From positions 868,001 to 932,000 of the forward strand of contig NZ_CP033334.1 of NCBI RefSeq assembly GCF_013170705.1: 64,000 nt of DNA, read 5' to 3'. A program made the position numbers and the translations under genes. The DNA comes from Mesorhizobium loti. Its GTDB lineage: Bacteria > Pseudomonadota > Alphaproteobacteria > Rhizobiales > Rhizobiaceae. The notes below the pieces were generated by a model that ran no database searches, was not told the origin of the DNA, and worked only from the letters and a program-made list of their open reading frames with translations. This document shows positions 35,262-46,309 of this stretch, piece by piece; the first letter of the stretch is position 1; each line of letters begins with the position of its first letter.

Positions 35262-36147
35262 CCTTGAGCTCCAGAAGCCGACGGTAGAGAGCCTGTTTCT
35301 GGCCCCCGGTCATCTTCGCGGCTTCCGCCGCTGCCTTGGAGGCCGGCATTTCGGCGGCGAGCGACAACAGCAGGCGGTCGATATCCGCCGGCTCGTCCGC
35401 CTTGGCCTCGGCGGGACCGACGCAGACGACGATCTCGCCCTTTGGCGTATCGGCCGCGGCATAGTGGTCGGCCAGCGCCCGCAGCGCGCCGATGCGCATT
35501 TCCTCGAAGGTCTTGGTCAATTCCCTGCCGATGGCAGCCTTTCGCTCGCCGCCCAACGCCTCGACCATGGCGCCCAGCGACTCGGCCAGCCGGCGCGGCG
35601 ATTCAAAGAAGATCAGCGTTGCCGGTACGGCCTTCAGCGCTTCCAGCCGCGCCAGCCGCTGGCCAACCTTCACCGGCAGAAATCCGGCGAACAGAAAGGC
35701 GTCCGACGGCAGACCGGACGCTGTCAGCGCGGCAAGCGGTGCCGACGGACCAGGGATCGGCACGACACGAATGCCGTGGTCGATCGCCTCGCCGACCAGC
35801 CGGTAGCCGGGATCGGAGACGAGCGGCGTGCCGGCATCGGAAATCAACGCCACGCTCTGGCCGGCCTGAAGGGCCGCGATCAGCTTCGGCCCGGCCTCGC
35901 CGGCATTGTGTTCGTGATAGGCCGTGGTGCGGCGGCGGATGCCGTAGCGGTCGAGCAGCACGCGCGACACCCGCGTGTCCTCGCAGGCGACGATGTCGGC
36001 GGCGGCCAGCGTCTCCAGCGCGCGCAGCGTGATGTCTGCGAGATTGCCGATCGGCGTCGCCACCAGATAGAGCGCCGGCCCGAGCGGACGGGCCACGATC
36101 TCGGTCTGCCCGACCACATAGCTGCGCTTGCCCGTCTCGTCAGTCAC
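35236..36147 (-). CDS. rsmI: 16S rRNA 2'-O-methyltransferase RsmI
   Basis: A 303-residue SAM-dependent enzyme that methylates the ribose of C1402 in 16S rRNA. Typical segments are [50 protein letters not shown] and the [14 protein letters not shown] loop. The N-terminal about 20 residues before LYLVATP are an extension. It is the upstream partner of yraN. Confidence 0.96.
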   Translation of the reverse strand: MTDETGKRSYVVGQTEIVARPLGPALYLVATPIGNLADITLRALETLAAADIVACEDTRVSRVLLDRYGIRRRTTAYHEHNAGEAGPKLIAALQAGQSVALISDAGTPLVSDPGYRLVGEAIDHGIRVVPIPGPSAPLAALTASGLPSDAFLFAGFLPVKVGQRLARLEALKAVPATLIFFESPRRLAESLGAMVEALGGERKAAIGRELTKTFEEMRIGALRALADHYAAADTPKGEIVVCVGPAEAKADEPADIDRLLLSLAAEMPASKAAAEAAKMTGGQKQALYRRLLELKDASGEGSG

Positions 36148-36315
36148 CGATGCCGTCTCCGTTCAGCCCTGTCTGGCCTGCCAGATCTTGTTTGGCACGG
36201 CTGGTGCCGGCTTGCAAAACTCACGCCGATGTAAGCTAAGCGCCATTCCTTCGCCACAGTAGGGAACGAAACCGGGTTTGGCAGATTTAGCCCCTGATTC
36301 CCAAGGGAGGACAGG

Positions 36316-36501
36316 ATGGACAGCCTGAAGATACAGGACGCTTTCGCGCCCTACTATGCCGGCCGCAACAGCACCTCCCCGCCCAGGGAAAAGCGCCTGC
36401 CCGCCGAGAACGACGCCAGCCCGACCAAGTGGGCCGCCAAGCCCTTGCCCACCAATGTCAGGCTTTCCGACAACAAACCAGACAGCACGACGGAGCACTG
36501 A
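36316..36501 (+). CDS. Small hypothetical protein
   Basis: A 61-residue hydrophilic protein (MDSLKIQDAFAPYYAGRNST at its start) with GGGAGGACAGG directly before the ATG, a strong ribosome site. The sequence is Pro/Lys/Asp-rich and probably disordered. No family is recognised. It could be co-transcribed with the next small frame. Confidence 0.5.
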   Translation: MDSLKIQDAFAPYYAGRNSTSPPREKRLPAENDASPTKWAAKPLPTNVRLSDNKPDSTTEH

Positions 36502-36509
36502 CCGAACGA

Positions 36510-36697
36510 TGCCCAATCGCTTCGATATCTTCATCACCCGTCTTGAAACGAAAAGCGCCAGGGAAGGCGTGCCCCCGCATCCGATGAACGACCAGCACAG
36601 CGTTCGCCGCGAAAAGGCCGACGCCAAGCCGGCCCGCAGCGGAGAGGCGCATGCCGAGAAGGATCGCGGCAAGCGCCGTTTCAAGCACGACGCCTGA
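36510..36697 (+). CDS. Possible small basic protein
   Basis: A 62-residue frame from ATG 36510 with many Lys, Arg and Glu (FDIFITRLETKSAREG, then EKDRGKRRFKHDA). It begins eight bases after the preceding small gene, but the ribosome site is weak and there is no recognisable homology, so it may not be a gene. Confidence 0.3.
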
Positions 36698-36752
36698 CGA
36701 GATCGCTGACAAATTGAGGCGCGTCGCGACTGAAAAGCTGGTTGGTCCGCGA

Positions 36753-37379
36753 ATGTTGGCCCTTGCGGTCGGCCTTTTTGCCTTCACGTCCCCGGCCGAT
36801 ACAAGAAACAACGCGCAGGCCGGCTCCTCATCAGCCTCCCGAAGCCCACGAACGGTCAAGTTCAGGGCAACGGCTGCCAGCGGCCTCTTTGGCAAGACGC
36901 TTTCGCTCCGAGGGGTACTGGTCGGCGAAACCGAGGAACGGGAATTCGCGAGAATTCGCTACCCGGCAATCAACCAGCCTGTTTCCAGCCGGGACTGGAT
37001 AACCGTCCAAGGTCTCTCCGCCGCCTATCTGCAACTGGACATTGATCCGCAATTCGCGATGCCGGGCATCCACTTGCATATGCGTTCAGACGATCCAGCC
37101 ACGTCACACTACATGTTCCATAAAGTTGGCGAGCAATGGATCCAGGCGCCGCGAGCCACAAAGATCGACGTGTTTTCCTACGCAGGCTGTGGCCTCACCC
37201 AACAATCCTGGGAGGACGGCGGCGATTTTCACCATCAGGATTTCTTCTTTGAGGTCGACTCGGGTTCGGATTGCGCGGTGGCCGACGCGTCATGGTCAGG
37301 CACGCGCGGCAAGCCATCTGTCACCCCAGATAGCGTGAAACGCTCGCCTTCAGGCGCTCAATCAGCTCCAAATCCATGA
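36753..37379 (+). CDS. Putative exported hypothetical protein
   Basis: From ATG 36753 a 208-residue protein with a possible signal peptide (MLALAVGLFAFTSPADT). An upstream ATG at 36651 would add 34 residues and bury that segment. The body looks folded, with alternating beta-type stretches (RDWITVQGLSAAYLQLDID) and an aromatic, His-rich part (DFHHQDFFFEVDSGSDC). No domain is recognised. The last 59 bases overlap the convergent phosphatase gene, so the annotated C-terminus is uncertain. Confidence 0.5.
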   Translation: MLALAVGLFAFTSPADTRNNAQAGSSSASRSPRTVKFRATAASGLFGKTLSLRGVLVGETEEREFARIRYPAINQPVSSRDWITVQGLSAAYLQLDIDPQFAMPGIHLHMRSDDPATSHYMFHKVGEQWIQAPRATKIDVFSYAGCGLTQQSWEDGGDFHHQDFFFEVDSGSDCAVADASWSGTRGKPSVTPDSVKRSPSGAQSAPNP

Positions 37380-37644
37380 ATTCATAGTTATCCGGTATAT
37401 CGAGGCAGATGATTCGGGCCTTGTTCAAACTCGTCTTGAATTTCTTCTGCAATTTGGTGCGGTGCACCTTTTCCATGACGAAGATGATGTCGGCCCAGGC
37501 GACCAGCTCATGCGTCAGCGGCGTGTCGGCATCATGGTTGGTCCCCGCCGATGCGACCTCGATGTCCCGGCGCGTTGAAAACACCTGCTCGGCGGTCGGG
37601 CTGCGCAAGCGGTTCTGGCTGCAGACGAAAAGGACGTTTTTCAA
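37321..37644 (-). CDS. Low-molecular-weight protein tyrosine phosphatase-like protein
   Basis: A 107-residue protein, shorter than the about 150 of standard LMW-PTPs. The P-loop reads VCSQNRLRSPTAE: Cys8 and Arg14 keep the C-x5-R pattern, but the second cysteine of the usual C-x-GN-x-CRS motif is Leu. The general-acid region near the end reads LDIPDNYEFMD, keeping the DxP-like aspartates. It lies three bases after hemW and so closes the operon VOC protein, rdgB, hemW, phosphatase. Confidence 0.85.
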   Translation of the reverse strand: MKNVLFVCSQNRLRSPTAEQVFSTRRDIEVASAGTNHDADTPLTHELVAWADIIFVMEKVHRTKLQKKFKTSLNKARIICLDIPDNYEFMDLELIERLKASVSRYLG

Positions 37645-37647
37645 GGA

Positions 37648-38811
37648 TCAGCGCGCCAGGTCGGCCACCACGGCGTCGAGCACGATCATGCCGGCCGGCG
37701 TGGCGCGCAGGCGCGCATTGCCGATCGGCGCCACCAGCCCCTCGCCCTGCAGCATGGACAGCCGCGCGCTCGACAGGCCGCGCCCGGAAAACGCCTCGTA
37801 GCGCGAGAGATCGATGCCTTCGGCGAGCCTCAGCCCCATCAGCAGGAATTCGTCGGCCTCTTCCGAGCGGGTCAGGATCTCGCCGCCGGTGACACCATGG
37901 CCCTTGGCCTCGACAAGGTTGGCCCAGGTTTCCGGCATCCGCTCGGCTATCGTCACCGTGCGGCGGCCATTCTCGACGAAGCGGCCATGCGCGCCGGGAC
38001 CGACACCGACATATTCGCCATAGCGCCAATAGGTCAGGTTGTGCCGGCTCTCGGCGCCCGGCCTGGCGTGGTTGGAAATCTCGTAGGCCGGCAGGCCATG
38101 CGCGGACGTAATCTCCTGCGTCAGCGCATAGAGGTCGGCGGCATGGTCATTGTCGGGAATGATGAACTTCTTCGCCGCATGCAGTGCATGGAAGGGCGTG
38201 CCTTCCTCGATGGTCAGCTGGTAGAGCGACAGATGATCGGCGGCATGGCCGATCGCCTGTTCGAGCTCGGCCGCCCAGGCCTCCGGCGTCTGGCCGGGCC
38301 GGGCGTAGATCAGGTCGAAGGACAGCCTTGGGAATATTTCCCGCGCGAGGCCGATGGCGTGCAGCGCTTCATCGACATTGTGCAGCCGGCCGAGGAAGCG
38401 CAGATCCTTGTCGTTCAGCGCCTGCACGCCGAGCGAGACGCGATTGACCCCGGCGGCGCGATAGCCACGAAAGCGCTCGGCCTCGACCGAGGACGGGTTG
38501 GCTTCCAGCGTCACCTCGATGCCTTCAGGCACCGTCCAGTTCCTCGCCACGGCGTCCAGGACCCTGGCCACGGTTTCCGGCTTCATCAGCGACGGCGTAC
38601 CGCCGCCGAGAAAGATGCTGGTCACCTCACGCGCCCCGGTGCGCTGGCGCATCGTCGCCAGTTCCGCCTCGAAGGCGGCGGCAAAGCGCTCCTGGTCGAC
38701 CGGCTGGTGGCGGACATGGCTGTTGAAGTCGCAATAGGGGCATTTGGCCGCGCAGAAAGGCCAATGGATGTAGACGCCGAAGCCGGGGGCCCGGTCGAGC
38801 AGCATGCTCAT
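37648..38811 (-). CDS. hemW: Radical SAM heme chaperone HemW
   Basis: A 387-residue protein of the oxygen-independent coproporphyrinogen oxidase-like family, now viewed as a heme chaperone. The radical SAM motif is [14 protein letters not shown], followed by [10 protein letters not shown] and the substrate region [12 protein letters not shown]. It lacks the extra cysteine of true HemN in CxxxCxxCxC, since the residue after CDF is Asn. Its start overlaps the rdgB stop by four bases. The rdgB-hemW order is typical of alphaproteobacteria. Confidence 0.95.
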   Translation of the reverse strand: MSMLLDRAPGFGVYIHWPFCAAKCPYCDFNSHVRHQPVDQERFAAAFEAELATMRQRTGAREVTSIFLGGGTPSLMKPETVARVLDAVARNWTVPEGIEVTLEANPSSVEAERFRGYRAAGVNRVSLGVQALNDKDLRFLGRLHNVDEALHAIGLAREIFPRLSFDLIYARPGQTPEAWAAELEQAIGHAADHLSLYQLTIEEGTPFHALHAAKKFIIPDNDHAADLYALTQEITSAHGLPAYEISNHARPGAESRHNLTYWRYGEYVGVGPGAHGRFVENGRRTVTIAERMPETWANLVEAKGHGVTGGEILTRSEEADEFLLMGLRLAEGIDLSRYEAFSGRGLSSARLSMLQGEGLVAPIGNARLRATPAGMIVLDAVVADLAR

Positions 38812-39455
38812 GCCTCTCCCAATCTCGCTTTGGCGAATTTCTGGAAGGCGCGTGCGCGATGCGACAACGCCGTCGCCTGGCCTGGTTTCCAGCCGTGTTT
38901 TTCCTCGGCACTCATCTCGCCGAAGGTCTTTTCGAAGCCATTGGGCAGGAACACCGGGTCATAGCCGAAGCCAAGCTCGCCGCGTGGCGGCCAGACCAGC
39001 GTGCCTTCGGCCTCGCCGCGATAATATTCGGCCTCGCCGTCGGGAAAGGCGAGGCAGATGACGGCGACAAAGCGACCCTTGCGCTGTTCCGGCAGAGCGG
39101 CGCCGACCTCCTGCAGCGCCACTTCGGTGCGCTGCATGGCCATGGCGAAGTCGCGCGATCCGTCCGGGGTTTCGGCCCAGTTGGCGGTGTAGACGCCGGG
39201 CGCGCCGTCGAGCGCGTCGACGCAGAGGCCCGAATCGTCCGACAGCGCCGGCAGGCCGGTCGCCTTTGCGGCGGCCAGCGCCTTGATGTAGGCATTCTCC
39301 TCGAAAGTGGTGCCGGTCTCGTCCGGCTCCGGCAGGCCATAGTCCTTCGCCGACTTCGCTTCGAAGCCGAACGGCCCCATCAGATCGGCGAATTCGCGCA
39401 GCTTGCCGGCATTGTGGCTGGCGACGACGATCTTCTTTCCATCAAGAGAATGCAT
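38808..39455 (-). CDS. rdgB: XTP/dITP diphosphatase
   Basis: A 215-residue RdgB/HAM1 house-cleaning pyrophosphatase that hydrolyses non-canonical purine triphosphates such as dITP and XTP. The motifs are [39 protein letters not shown] and the C-terminal LSHRARAF. The start at 39455 fits the family and overlaps the stop of the VOC gene by one base; a longer frame is unsupported. Confidence 0.96.
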   Translation of the reverse strand: MHSLDGKKIVVASHNAGKLREFADLMGPFGFEAKSAKDYGLPEPDETGTTFEENAYIKALAAAKATGLPALSDDSGLCVDALDGAPGVYTANWAETPDGSRDFAMAMQRTEVALQEVGAALPEQRKGRFVAVICLAFPDGEAEYYRGEAEGTLVWPPRGELGFGYDPVFLPNGFEKTFGEMSAEEKHGWKPGQATALSHRARAFQKFAKARLGEA

Positions 39456-39865
39456 CAAAGCCCCCAGATTCTTGGCTCGGCAAACTCGATCGAATTGCCC
39501 GAGGGGTCGCGTATATAGAGCGAACGGCCACCTTGCGGCCATTCGAATTCGCTTTCGATGGCAATTCTTTTTGCCTCCAGATGGGCTTTCCAGGCCACGA
39601 TTTCCGCAGCGCTCGCCGCGAAGCAGAGATGACCTTCGCCGACCGCGCCATGCGGCGGCACTTTCAGCCGCGCGTCCGGCGCCGGAGGTATCTTGGTCGT
39701 CTCGGCATTGAAGACCAGCAGCACGCCCGGCCCGCAGCGGAAGAAAAGATGTCTGCCGTCCACCTTGCCGAGCAGATCGAGGCCGAGCACGCCGACATAG
39801 AATTCTTCCGCCGCCGCCAGATCGGTGACGTACAGGGCTGATTCAAGGATGGCGGAGGGGGTCAC
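39455..39865 (-). CDS. VOC family (glyoxalase-like) protein
   Basis: A 136-residue vicinal-oxygen-chelate fold protein of two beta-alpha-beta-beta-beta units. [20 protein letters not shown] opens the first and [16 protein letters not shown] closes the second, with His and Glu in the places used for metal binding. The substrate cannot be told from sequence. It overlaps rdgB at its 3' end and follows rph by 15 bp, so it belongs to the same transcript as both. Confidence 0.88.
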   Translation of the reverse strand: MTPSAILESALYVTDLAAAEEFYVGVLGLDLLGKVDGRHLFFRCGPGVLLVFNAETTKIPPAPDARLKVPPHGAVGEGHLCFAASAAEIVAWKAHLEAKRIAIESEFEWPQGGRSLYIRDPSGNSIEFAEPRIWGL

Positions 39866-39880
39866 CAGAAAATCGATGGC

Positions 39881-40597
39881 TTACGCCACCGCCATCTGCT
39901 GCAGGCTGACCAGGCGCTGGATGCCTTTCTTGGCCAGGCCCATCAATTCCGCGAACTGCCCATCCGAGAAGGGCTCGCCCTCGGCGGTGCCCTGGATCTC
40001 GACAATGCCGCCCTTGCCGGTCATGACGAAATTGGCGTCGGTGCCGGCCGAGGAATCCTCGAGATAGTCAAGATCGATGACCGGCTGGCCGTCATGGATG
40101 CCGCAGGAAATCGCCGCGACATGGTCCTTCAACACCTTGGCGACGCTGGCCATCTGCCGGGCTTCCATCCAGCGCAGGCAGTCATAAAGCGCCACCCAGC
40201 CGCCGGTGATCGAGGCGGTGCGGGTGCCGCCATCGGCCTGGATGACGTCGCAGTCGACGGTGATCTGCTGTTCGCCCAGCGCCTGCAAATCGACCACGGC
40301 GCGCAGCGAACGGCCGATGAGGCGCTGTATTTCCAGCGTGCGGCCGCCCTGCTTGCCGGCGGAGGCCTCGCGGCGCATGCGCTCGCCGGTCGAGCGCGGC
40401 AGCATGCCGTATTCGGCCGTCACCCAGCCCTTGCCGGAATTGCGCATCCAGCCGGGCACCTTCTCCTCGAGGCTCGCCGTGCACAGGACATGGGTGTCGC
40501 CGAACTTCACCAGGCACGAGCCTTCGGCGTGCTTGGAGACGCCGCGCTCGAAGGAGATGGCGCGCATTTCGTCGAATTGGCGTTTGGAGGGGCGCAT
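39881..40597 (-). CDS. rph: Ribonuclease PH
   Basis: A 238-residue phosphorolytic exonuclease that trims tRNA 3' ends. Landmarks are [56 protein letters not shown] and [16 protein letters not shown]. The ribosome site is weak (AAAGAAG). It is divergent from hrcA, the arrangement usual in alphaproteobacteria, and leads an operon with VOC, rdgB, hemW and the phosphatase. Confidence 0.97.
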   Translation of the reverse strand: MRPSKRQFDEMRAISFERGVSKHAEGSCLVKFGDTHVLCTASLEEKVPGWMRNSGKGWVTAEYGMLPRSTGERMRREASAGKQGGRTLEIQRLIGRSLRAVVDLQALGEQQITVDCDVIQADGGTRTASITGGWVALYDCLRWMEARQMASVAKVLKDHVAAISCGIHDGQPVIDLDYLEDSSAGTDANFVMTGKGGIVEIQGTAEGEPFSDGQFAELMGLAKKGIQRLVSLQQMAVA

Positions 40598-40754
40598 TCG
40601 GGCTTCTTTCCAGTCATTTTTCGGAATCGTGGCCGGCTTTTAGACGCATGGGGGGCAGCGCGCAAAGGAAAACGGACCGGACGATCCGACACAGACACCG
40701 GGTTGCGCCCGCCGTGCCGAAGTCTATATCCTGAACAAGGAGGTTTCTGGCCGA

Positions 40755-41837
40755 ATGACCAAGGCAATCGATCCGGGTTCGCAACCGCTCGCACTTCAAT
40801 CACTCGACATGCGCTCACGCGACATCTTCCGGCGCATTGTCGATTCCTATCTCAGGGACGGCGAGCCGGTGGGCTCGCGCAGCCTGTCGCGCATCCTGCC
40901 CTCCTCGCTGTCGCCGGCCACCATCCGCAATGTGATGAGCGACCTCGAGCACCTCGGGCTGATCTACGCGCCGCACATCTCGGCCGGCCGGCTGCCGACG
41001 CAGGCCGGCCTGCGTTTCTTCGTCGACGCCTTCATGGAGCTTGGCGACCTTTCCGACGAGGAGCGCCGCACCATCGAGGCACAGGTGCGGGCCTCCGGTT
41101 CGGGTGCGACGCTGGAGCACATGCTGACCGAGGCCAGCCAGATGCTGTCGGGCATGTCGCGCGGCGCCGGCCTGGTGCTGGCCGCCAAGAACGAGGTGGC
41201 GCTGAAGCATATCGAATTCATCCAGCTGGAACCGACCAAGGCGCTTGCCGTGCTGGTGTCGCAGAATGGCGACGTCGAGAACCGCGTTGTCGAGCTGCCC
41301 GCCGGCATCACCGTCTCGCAGCTGCACGAGGCCTCGAATTTCCTCAACGCGCATATCCGCGGCCGCACGCTGGCCGAGGCGCGGACCGAGATCGCCCGCA
41401 TCAAGGAAGAGACGCGAGCCGCTCTCGACACGCTGTCGCAAGACCTGGTCGAGAAGGGGCTTGCGGTGTGGGCGGGCGCCGAAAGCGGCCTGCCGGCAAG
41501 GCTGATCGTACGCGGCCGCGCCAACCTGCTCGAAAACGTCACCGCCCAGGCCGACATCGAACTGCTGCGGCATCTGTTCGAGGACATGGAGACGCAGGAC
41601 GGGCTGATCCAGCTGCTCGATCTCGCCGAGCAAGGATCGGGCGTGCGCATCTTCATCGGCTCGGAAAACAAGCTGTTCTCGCTGTCCGGCTCGTCGCTGG
41701 TCGTCGCGCCCTATCGCGACAAGGATGCCCGCGTCGTCGGCGCGCTTGGCGTCATCGGCCCGACCCGTCTGAATTACGCCCGAATCGTGCCGATGGTCGA
41801 TTATACCGCGCAGCTGATATCGCGCATGTTAAGGTAG
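40755..41837 (+). CDS. hrcA: Heat-inducible transcription repressor HrcA
   Basis: A 360-residue repressor that binds the CIRCE element of groESL/dnaK-type operons. The N-terminal winged helix has DIFRRIVDSYLRDGEPVGSR and SLSPATIRNVMSDLEHLG, and the C-terminal part has the GAF-like inserted domain. AAGGAGG precedes the ATG. In many relatives grpE follows; here a 65-residue protein and a sugar dehydrogenase follow instead. No CIRCE element is visible in the rph-hrcA gap. Confidence 0.95.
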   Translation: MTKAIDPGSQPLALQSLDMRSRDIFRRIVDSYLRDGEPVGSRSLSRILPSSLSPATIRNVMSDLEHLGLIYAPHISAGRLPTQAGLRFFVDAFMELGDLSDEERRTIEAQVRASGSGATLEHMLTEASQMLSGMSRGAGLVLAAKNEVALKHIEFIQLEPTKALAVLVSQNGDVENRVVELPAGITVSQLHEASNFLNAHIRGRTLAEARTEIARIKEETRAALDTLSQDLVEKGLAVWAGAESGLPARLIVRGRANLLENVTAQADIELLRHLFEDMETQDGLIQLLDLAEQGSGVRIFIGSENKLFSLSGSSLVVAPYRDKDARVVGALGVIGPTRLNYARIVPMVDYTAQLISRMLR

Positions 41838-41877
41838 CGCCCCGGATAGCAAGAGACGGGCAGCAAGGAGAAGAAGA

Positions 41878-42075
41878 ATGGCGCTCGAAGAATTCAAGGC
41901 CCGGATCAGCCTGCTGCTCGAGGAGATGGTGAACCAACCGGAAGACCAGCACGAAATCCAGGAACAGCTGCGCGAAAAACTGCGGGAGATGCGCGCCATG
42001 GGCCTGCCGCTGCCGGCGGATCTCGTCGCGCTGGAAAAACGCCTCGACGACGATTTTTACGCTGCCGGGACATAG
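41878..42075 (+). CDS. Small helical hypothetical protein downstream of hrcA
   Basis: A 65-residue, highly charged protein that looks like one or two amphipathic helices (FKARISLLLEEMVNQPEDQH, IQEQLREKLREMRAMG). AAGGAGAAGA lies just before the ATG. It follows hrcA by 40 bp and may share its transcript. No function is recognised; the helical pattern would suit a small adaptor or oligomerising protein. Confidence 0.65.
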   Translation: MALEEFKARISLLLEEMVNQPEDQHEIQEQLREKLREMRAMGLPLPADLVALEKRLDDDFYAAGT

Positions 42076-42172
42076 ACCGGAAACCGGTCTTTCGCTCCTC
42101 GACGCATCGTATGAGGCGGAACCTCTGGACAGACCTGCCGTTGGTTTCCTTCGCGACCAGATGGAGGACAAG

Positions 42173-43540
42173 ATGATCCGATCGGCCGGCCTGGTGCTTC
42201 CAGCGCTCTTTCTCGCAACAGCGGCCTTCGCGCAGCAGGCGGACCAACCGGTGCTGAAAGGCGCGGCCGCCTTCGGCGACTGGCGCGCCGACAAGCCAGG
42301 TATACGCCGCCTGATCAAGCCGGAAGACCTTCCGAAGCCCTATCTCACCAAATCCGCCTCGAACAGCGCCGGGCTCGCCGACATGCCGGCAGGCGCGAAG
42401 CCGCGACTGCCGGCGGGATTCTCGGCCGAGCTGATCGCCTCCGGCATCGACAATCCGCGCGCCGTGCGCATCGCGCCGAACGGCGACCTGTTCGTCGCCG
42501 ACAGCGAAGCCAACCAGATCCGCGTCTACCGCCTGTCCAAGGACAGTGCCAAGCCCGCCGAAGACGCCATCTTTGCCCGCAATCTCAACCAGCCCTATGG
42601 CATCGCCTTCTATCCGCCGGGCAATGACCCGCAATGGGTCTATGTCGCCAACAGCGACAGGATCGTGCGCTTTGCCTACCGCAATGGCGAGCTGAAAGCC
42701 GCCGGCGAACCGCAGACCATCGTCGACAAGATTCCCTCGAACCACCACTGGACGCGCGACATCGTCTTTTCGCCTGACGGCAAGACGCTCTATCTGTCGG
42801 TCGGCTCGGGTTCGAACATCGCCGAGGACATGGGCAAGGCGCCGGATGGCGGCCTAGAAGCGTGGATCAAGTCGAAGCCGCTTGGCGCGACATGGGGCTC
42901 CGAGGACGGCCGCGCCGACGTGCTGGCCTTCGACCCGGACGGCAAGAACGGCCGCATCGTCGCCACCGGCCTGCGCAATTGTTCGGGCATGACCGTGCAG
43001 CCGGCGACCGGGGCGCTGTGGTGCGTCGTCAACGAGCGCGATGCGCTCGGCGACAATGTGCCGTTCGAGTACGCAACATCCGTCAAGGACGGCGCCTTCT
43101 ACGGCTGGCCCTGGTACTATATCGGCGACAATGAGGATCCGCGCCACAAGGGAGCGCGGCCCGATCTCGCCGGCAAGGCAACCATTCCCGATGTGCTGAT
43201 GCAGGCGCATTCGGCGCCGCTCAACATCGCCTTCTACGACCGCCAGGATTTTCCGGCCGGCACCGGTTTTCCCCAGGACTACAGGGGCGACGCCTTCGTG
43301 GCCCTGCACGGGTCGTGGAACCGCGGCAACAGGACCGGCTACAAGGTCGTCCGATTGCTGTTCAAGGGCGGCAAGCCGACCGGCGAATACGAGGATTTCA
43401 TGACCGGCTTCGTGGTCTCCAATGGCGAGGTGTGGGGCCGGCCGGTGGGCGTGGCGGTGGCGAGCGACGGCGCCCTGATCGTCACCGAGGACGGCAACGG
43501 CACCATCTGGCGCGTGACTTATGGTGGCGCCCGCTCCTGA
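42173..43540 (+). CDS. Exported PQQ-dependent sorbosone-type sugar dehydrogenase
   Basis: A 455-residue periplasmic beta-propeller protein of the glucose/sorbosone dehydrogenase family. A signal peptide is present (LVLPALFLATAAFAQQ). Blade landmarks are AVRIAPNGDLFVADSEANQI, HHWTRDIVFSPDGKTLYLS, LRNCSGMTVQP and HGSWNRGNRTGYKVV. The start at 42173 has GGAGG eight bases upstream, while the in-frame ATG at 42161 overlaps that site. The sugar or aldose substrate is unknown, and PQQ synthesis genes are not in the window. Confidence 0.88.
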   Translation: MIRSAGLVLPALFLATAAFAQQADQPVLKGAAAFGDWRADKPGIRRLIKPEDLPKPYLTKSASNSAGLADMPAGAKPRLPAGFSAELIASGIDNPRAVRIAPNGDLFVADSEANQIRVYRLSKDSAKPAEDAIFARNLNQPYGIAFYPPGNDPQWVYVANSDRIVRFAYRNGELKAAGEPQTIVDKIPSNHHWTRDIVFSPDGKTLYLSVGSGSNIAEDMGKAPDGGLEAWIKSKPLGATWGSEDGRADVLAFDPDGKNGRIVATGLRNCSGMTVQPATGALWCVVNERDALGDNVPFEYATSVKDGAFYGWPWYYIGDNEDPRHKGARPDLAGKATIPDVLMQAHSAPLNIAFYDRQDFPAGTGFPQDYRGDAFVALHGSWNRGNRTGYKVVRLLFKGGKPTGEYEDFMTGFVVSNGEVWGRPVGVAVASDGALIVTEDGNGTIWRVTYGGARS

Positions 43541-43758
43541 TGGATCTTGCTCGGCTGGCACAGGCCCTTCATCCCGGATTGCCGGCGCCGGCGTCATCCC
43601 TCTTCCCGCGAACAGCGAGAAGGTGGCCGCGAAGCAGCCGGATGAGGGGACCTCGCAGGACGAAGGCCGGCATGTCTGGTGCAACGGATTCGGACACCCA
43701 GGGAATTCAACCGTGGCCCGCGCCATGCGATAAAGCTTTCCGATCCGAGACCGAATCC

Positions 43759-44376
43759 ATGACCCTCACCGGCTTCCTCACCTACAGCGCCGCCCTTGGC
43801 ATCGCCGCCGCCATCCCCGGCCCCGGCATCACCGCGCTTGTCGCGCGTGCGCTCGGCTCCGGCTTTCGTTCGGCGCTGGCGATGTTCTTCGGCCTGATGG
43901 TCGGCGACCTCACCTATCTGACCGCCGTGGTGCTCGGCCTCGCCTTTGTCGCGCAGACCTTCGGCATGGTGTTCCTGGCGATCAAATGGGCCGGCGTCGC
44001 CTATCTGGCGTTTCTGGGCTGGCGCTTCTGGACCGCCGGCATCACGCCCGAAACGGTTGAGGCCAGGAAGGGCAAGGGCGGGCTGGTTTCGAGCTTTGCC
44101 GCCGGCCTCGCCGTCACGCTCGGCAATCCCAAGACAATGATCTTCTACCTCGCCATCACGCCGACCATCGTCGACCTGAAGACCATCACGCTGGCCGACT
44201 ACAGCATTCTCGCCGCTCTGACGGTCGTCGTCCTGTTCGTCGTGCTGGTCCCTTACCTGGCGCTCGCCGCCAAGGCGCGCTGGTTCCTGAAATCGCCACG
44301 CGCCCTGAAGGTGCTGAACCGCACCGCCGCCGGCTTCATGGTCGGCGCGGCGGCAGCGATCGCCGCCCGCCAGTAG
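43759..44376 (+). CDS. LysE family exporter
   Basis: A 205-residue inner-membrane protein with about six hydrophobic helices of the LysE/RhtB type. The family motif near the start is AAAIPGPGITALVARALGSG, and GNPKTMIFYLAI precedes the fifth helix. Such transporters export amino acids or small metabolites. The start at 43759 fits the family; a longer frame from 43315 runs antiparallel to nothing but through repeat sequence and is rejected. The gap before it (43541-43758) holds a degenerate repeat. Confidence 0.9.
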   Translation: MTLTGFLTYSAALGIAAAIPGPGITALVARALGSGFRSALAMFFGLMVGDLTYLTAVVLGLAFVAQTFGMVFLAIKWAGVAYLAFLGWRFWTAGITPETVEARKGKGGLVSSFAAGLAVTLGNPKTMIFYLAITPTIVDLKTITLADYSILAALTVVVLFVVLVPYLALAAKARWFLKSPRALKVLNRTAAGFMVGAAAAIAARQ

Positions 44377-44573
44377 CACTCTTTCAGCCAAAACATTCCG
44401 AGGTCGGGCCCTTCCGCGAAATGCTTTTCCGGGACAACGGCGTTTTAGACAAACGCCCCACTCGGATATTTCCGGCCGACAGCTTATGTTGCGCGGCTGA
44501 AAGCCCTATCTTGCCGGCTGCAATGCCACTTGCCTGAAATTCTCACTCGCCTGAAATCCTGGGAGCGAAACCA

Positions 44574-45554
<981 letters not shown>

Positions 45555-45679
45555 CTCGTCGCGGCTGCTGGCCCTTTGAAAAACCGCCGGTGGCGCCTGC
45601 CGCCGGCTTGAGCGGCACCCTGCTTCCGGTTCATATCCCCATCGGCCTGCTTTGGGTGCAGGCCGGGGGGGAGAATTCC

Positions 45680-46306
45680 ATGTACAAGCTCTATACACGT
45701 CCGGGCAGCGGCGGTTTCGTCGTCGAGGCCGCGCTGGCGCTGGCGAACGCGCCGTTCCAACAGATCGACGTGCCGAAGTCCGACCGGCCCGATCCGGCGT
45801 TCCTCGACATCAGCCCGCTAAACCAGGTGCCGGTGCTGACCTTGCCGGACGGGCGCTCGATGACCGAATCGGCGGCGATCTGCATTCTGCTTGCGGAACG
45901 CCATCCCGAGGCCAGCCTGGCGCCGGCGATCGACGCGCCGGCCCGCGTCGAGTTCCTGCGCTGGATGGCGTTCATGTCGTCGGTGCTCTATCCCGCGATC
46001 CTGCGGCTGTATTACGCCTACCGCTACACGGCCGATGCCGACGGCACGAAAGCCGTCAAGCAGGCAGCCGTCGCCGAGATGGACCGCGGCTTCGCCGTTC
46101 TCGACGCCGCCTTGCGCGGCCGTGACTGGCTGGTGGGTGAGGCGATGTCGCTGGCCGACATCTATCTCGTCATGCTCGTGGCCTGGCATCCCGACATCGA
46201 AAGCGCGCGGACGGCATGGCCTGATATTGAACGCTTGTGGGCGAAGCTGCGCGAGCATCCATTGCTGAGGACGCTCAACACGTCGCACGAGATGTGGCCG
46301 GGCTGA
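45680..46306 (+). CDS. Glutathione S-transferase
   Basis: A 208-residue GST: thioredoxin-like N-domain (MYKLYTRPGSGGFVVEAALA, ending with NQVPVLTLPDGRSMTESAA, where the cis-Pro and the Glu-Ser glutathione contacts are seen) and an all-helical C-domain with DWLVGEAMSLADIYLV. GGGGGGAG lies just upstream of the ATG at 45680. The substrate is unknown. It converges on the ECF sigma gene, three bases apart. Confidence 0.92.
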   Translation: MYKLYTRPGSGGFVVEAALALANAPFQQIDVPKSDRPDPAFLDISPLNQVPVLTLPDGRSMTESAAICILLAERHPEASLAPAIDAPARVEFLRWMAFMSSVLYPAILRLYYAYRYTADADGTKAVKQAAVAEMDRGFAVLDAALRGRDWLVGEAMSLADIYLVMLVAWHPDIESARTAWPDIERLWAKLREHPLLRTLNTSHEMWPG

Positions 46307-46309
46307 AGC

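Noticed and set aside
40598..40754. CIRCE element in the rph-hrcA gap
   Set aside because: No TTAGCACTC-N9-GAGTGCTAA or close variant was found on reading the gap.
43315..43758. Upstream extension of the LysE gene
   Set aside because: The frame runs through the 3' end of the sugar dehydrogenase gene and repeat sequence; the LysE family start is the ATG at 43759.
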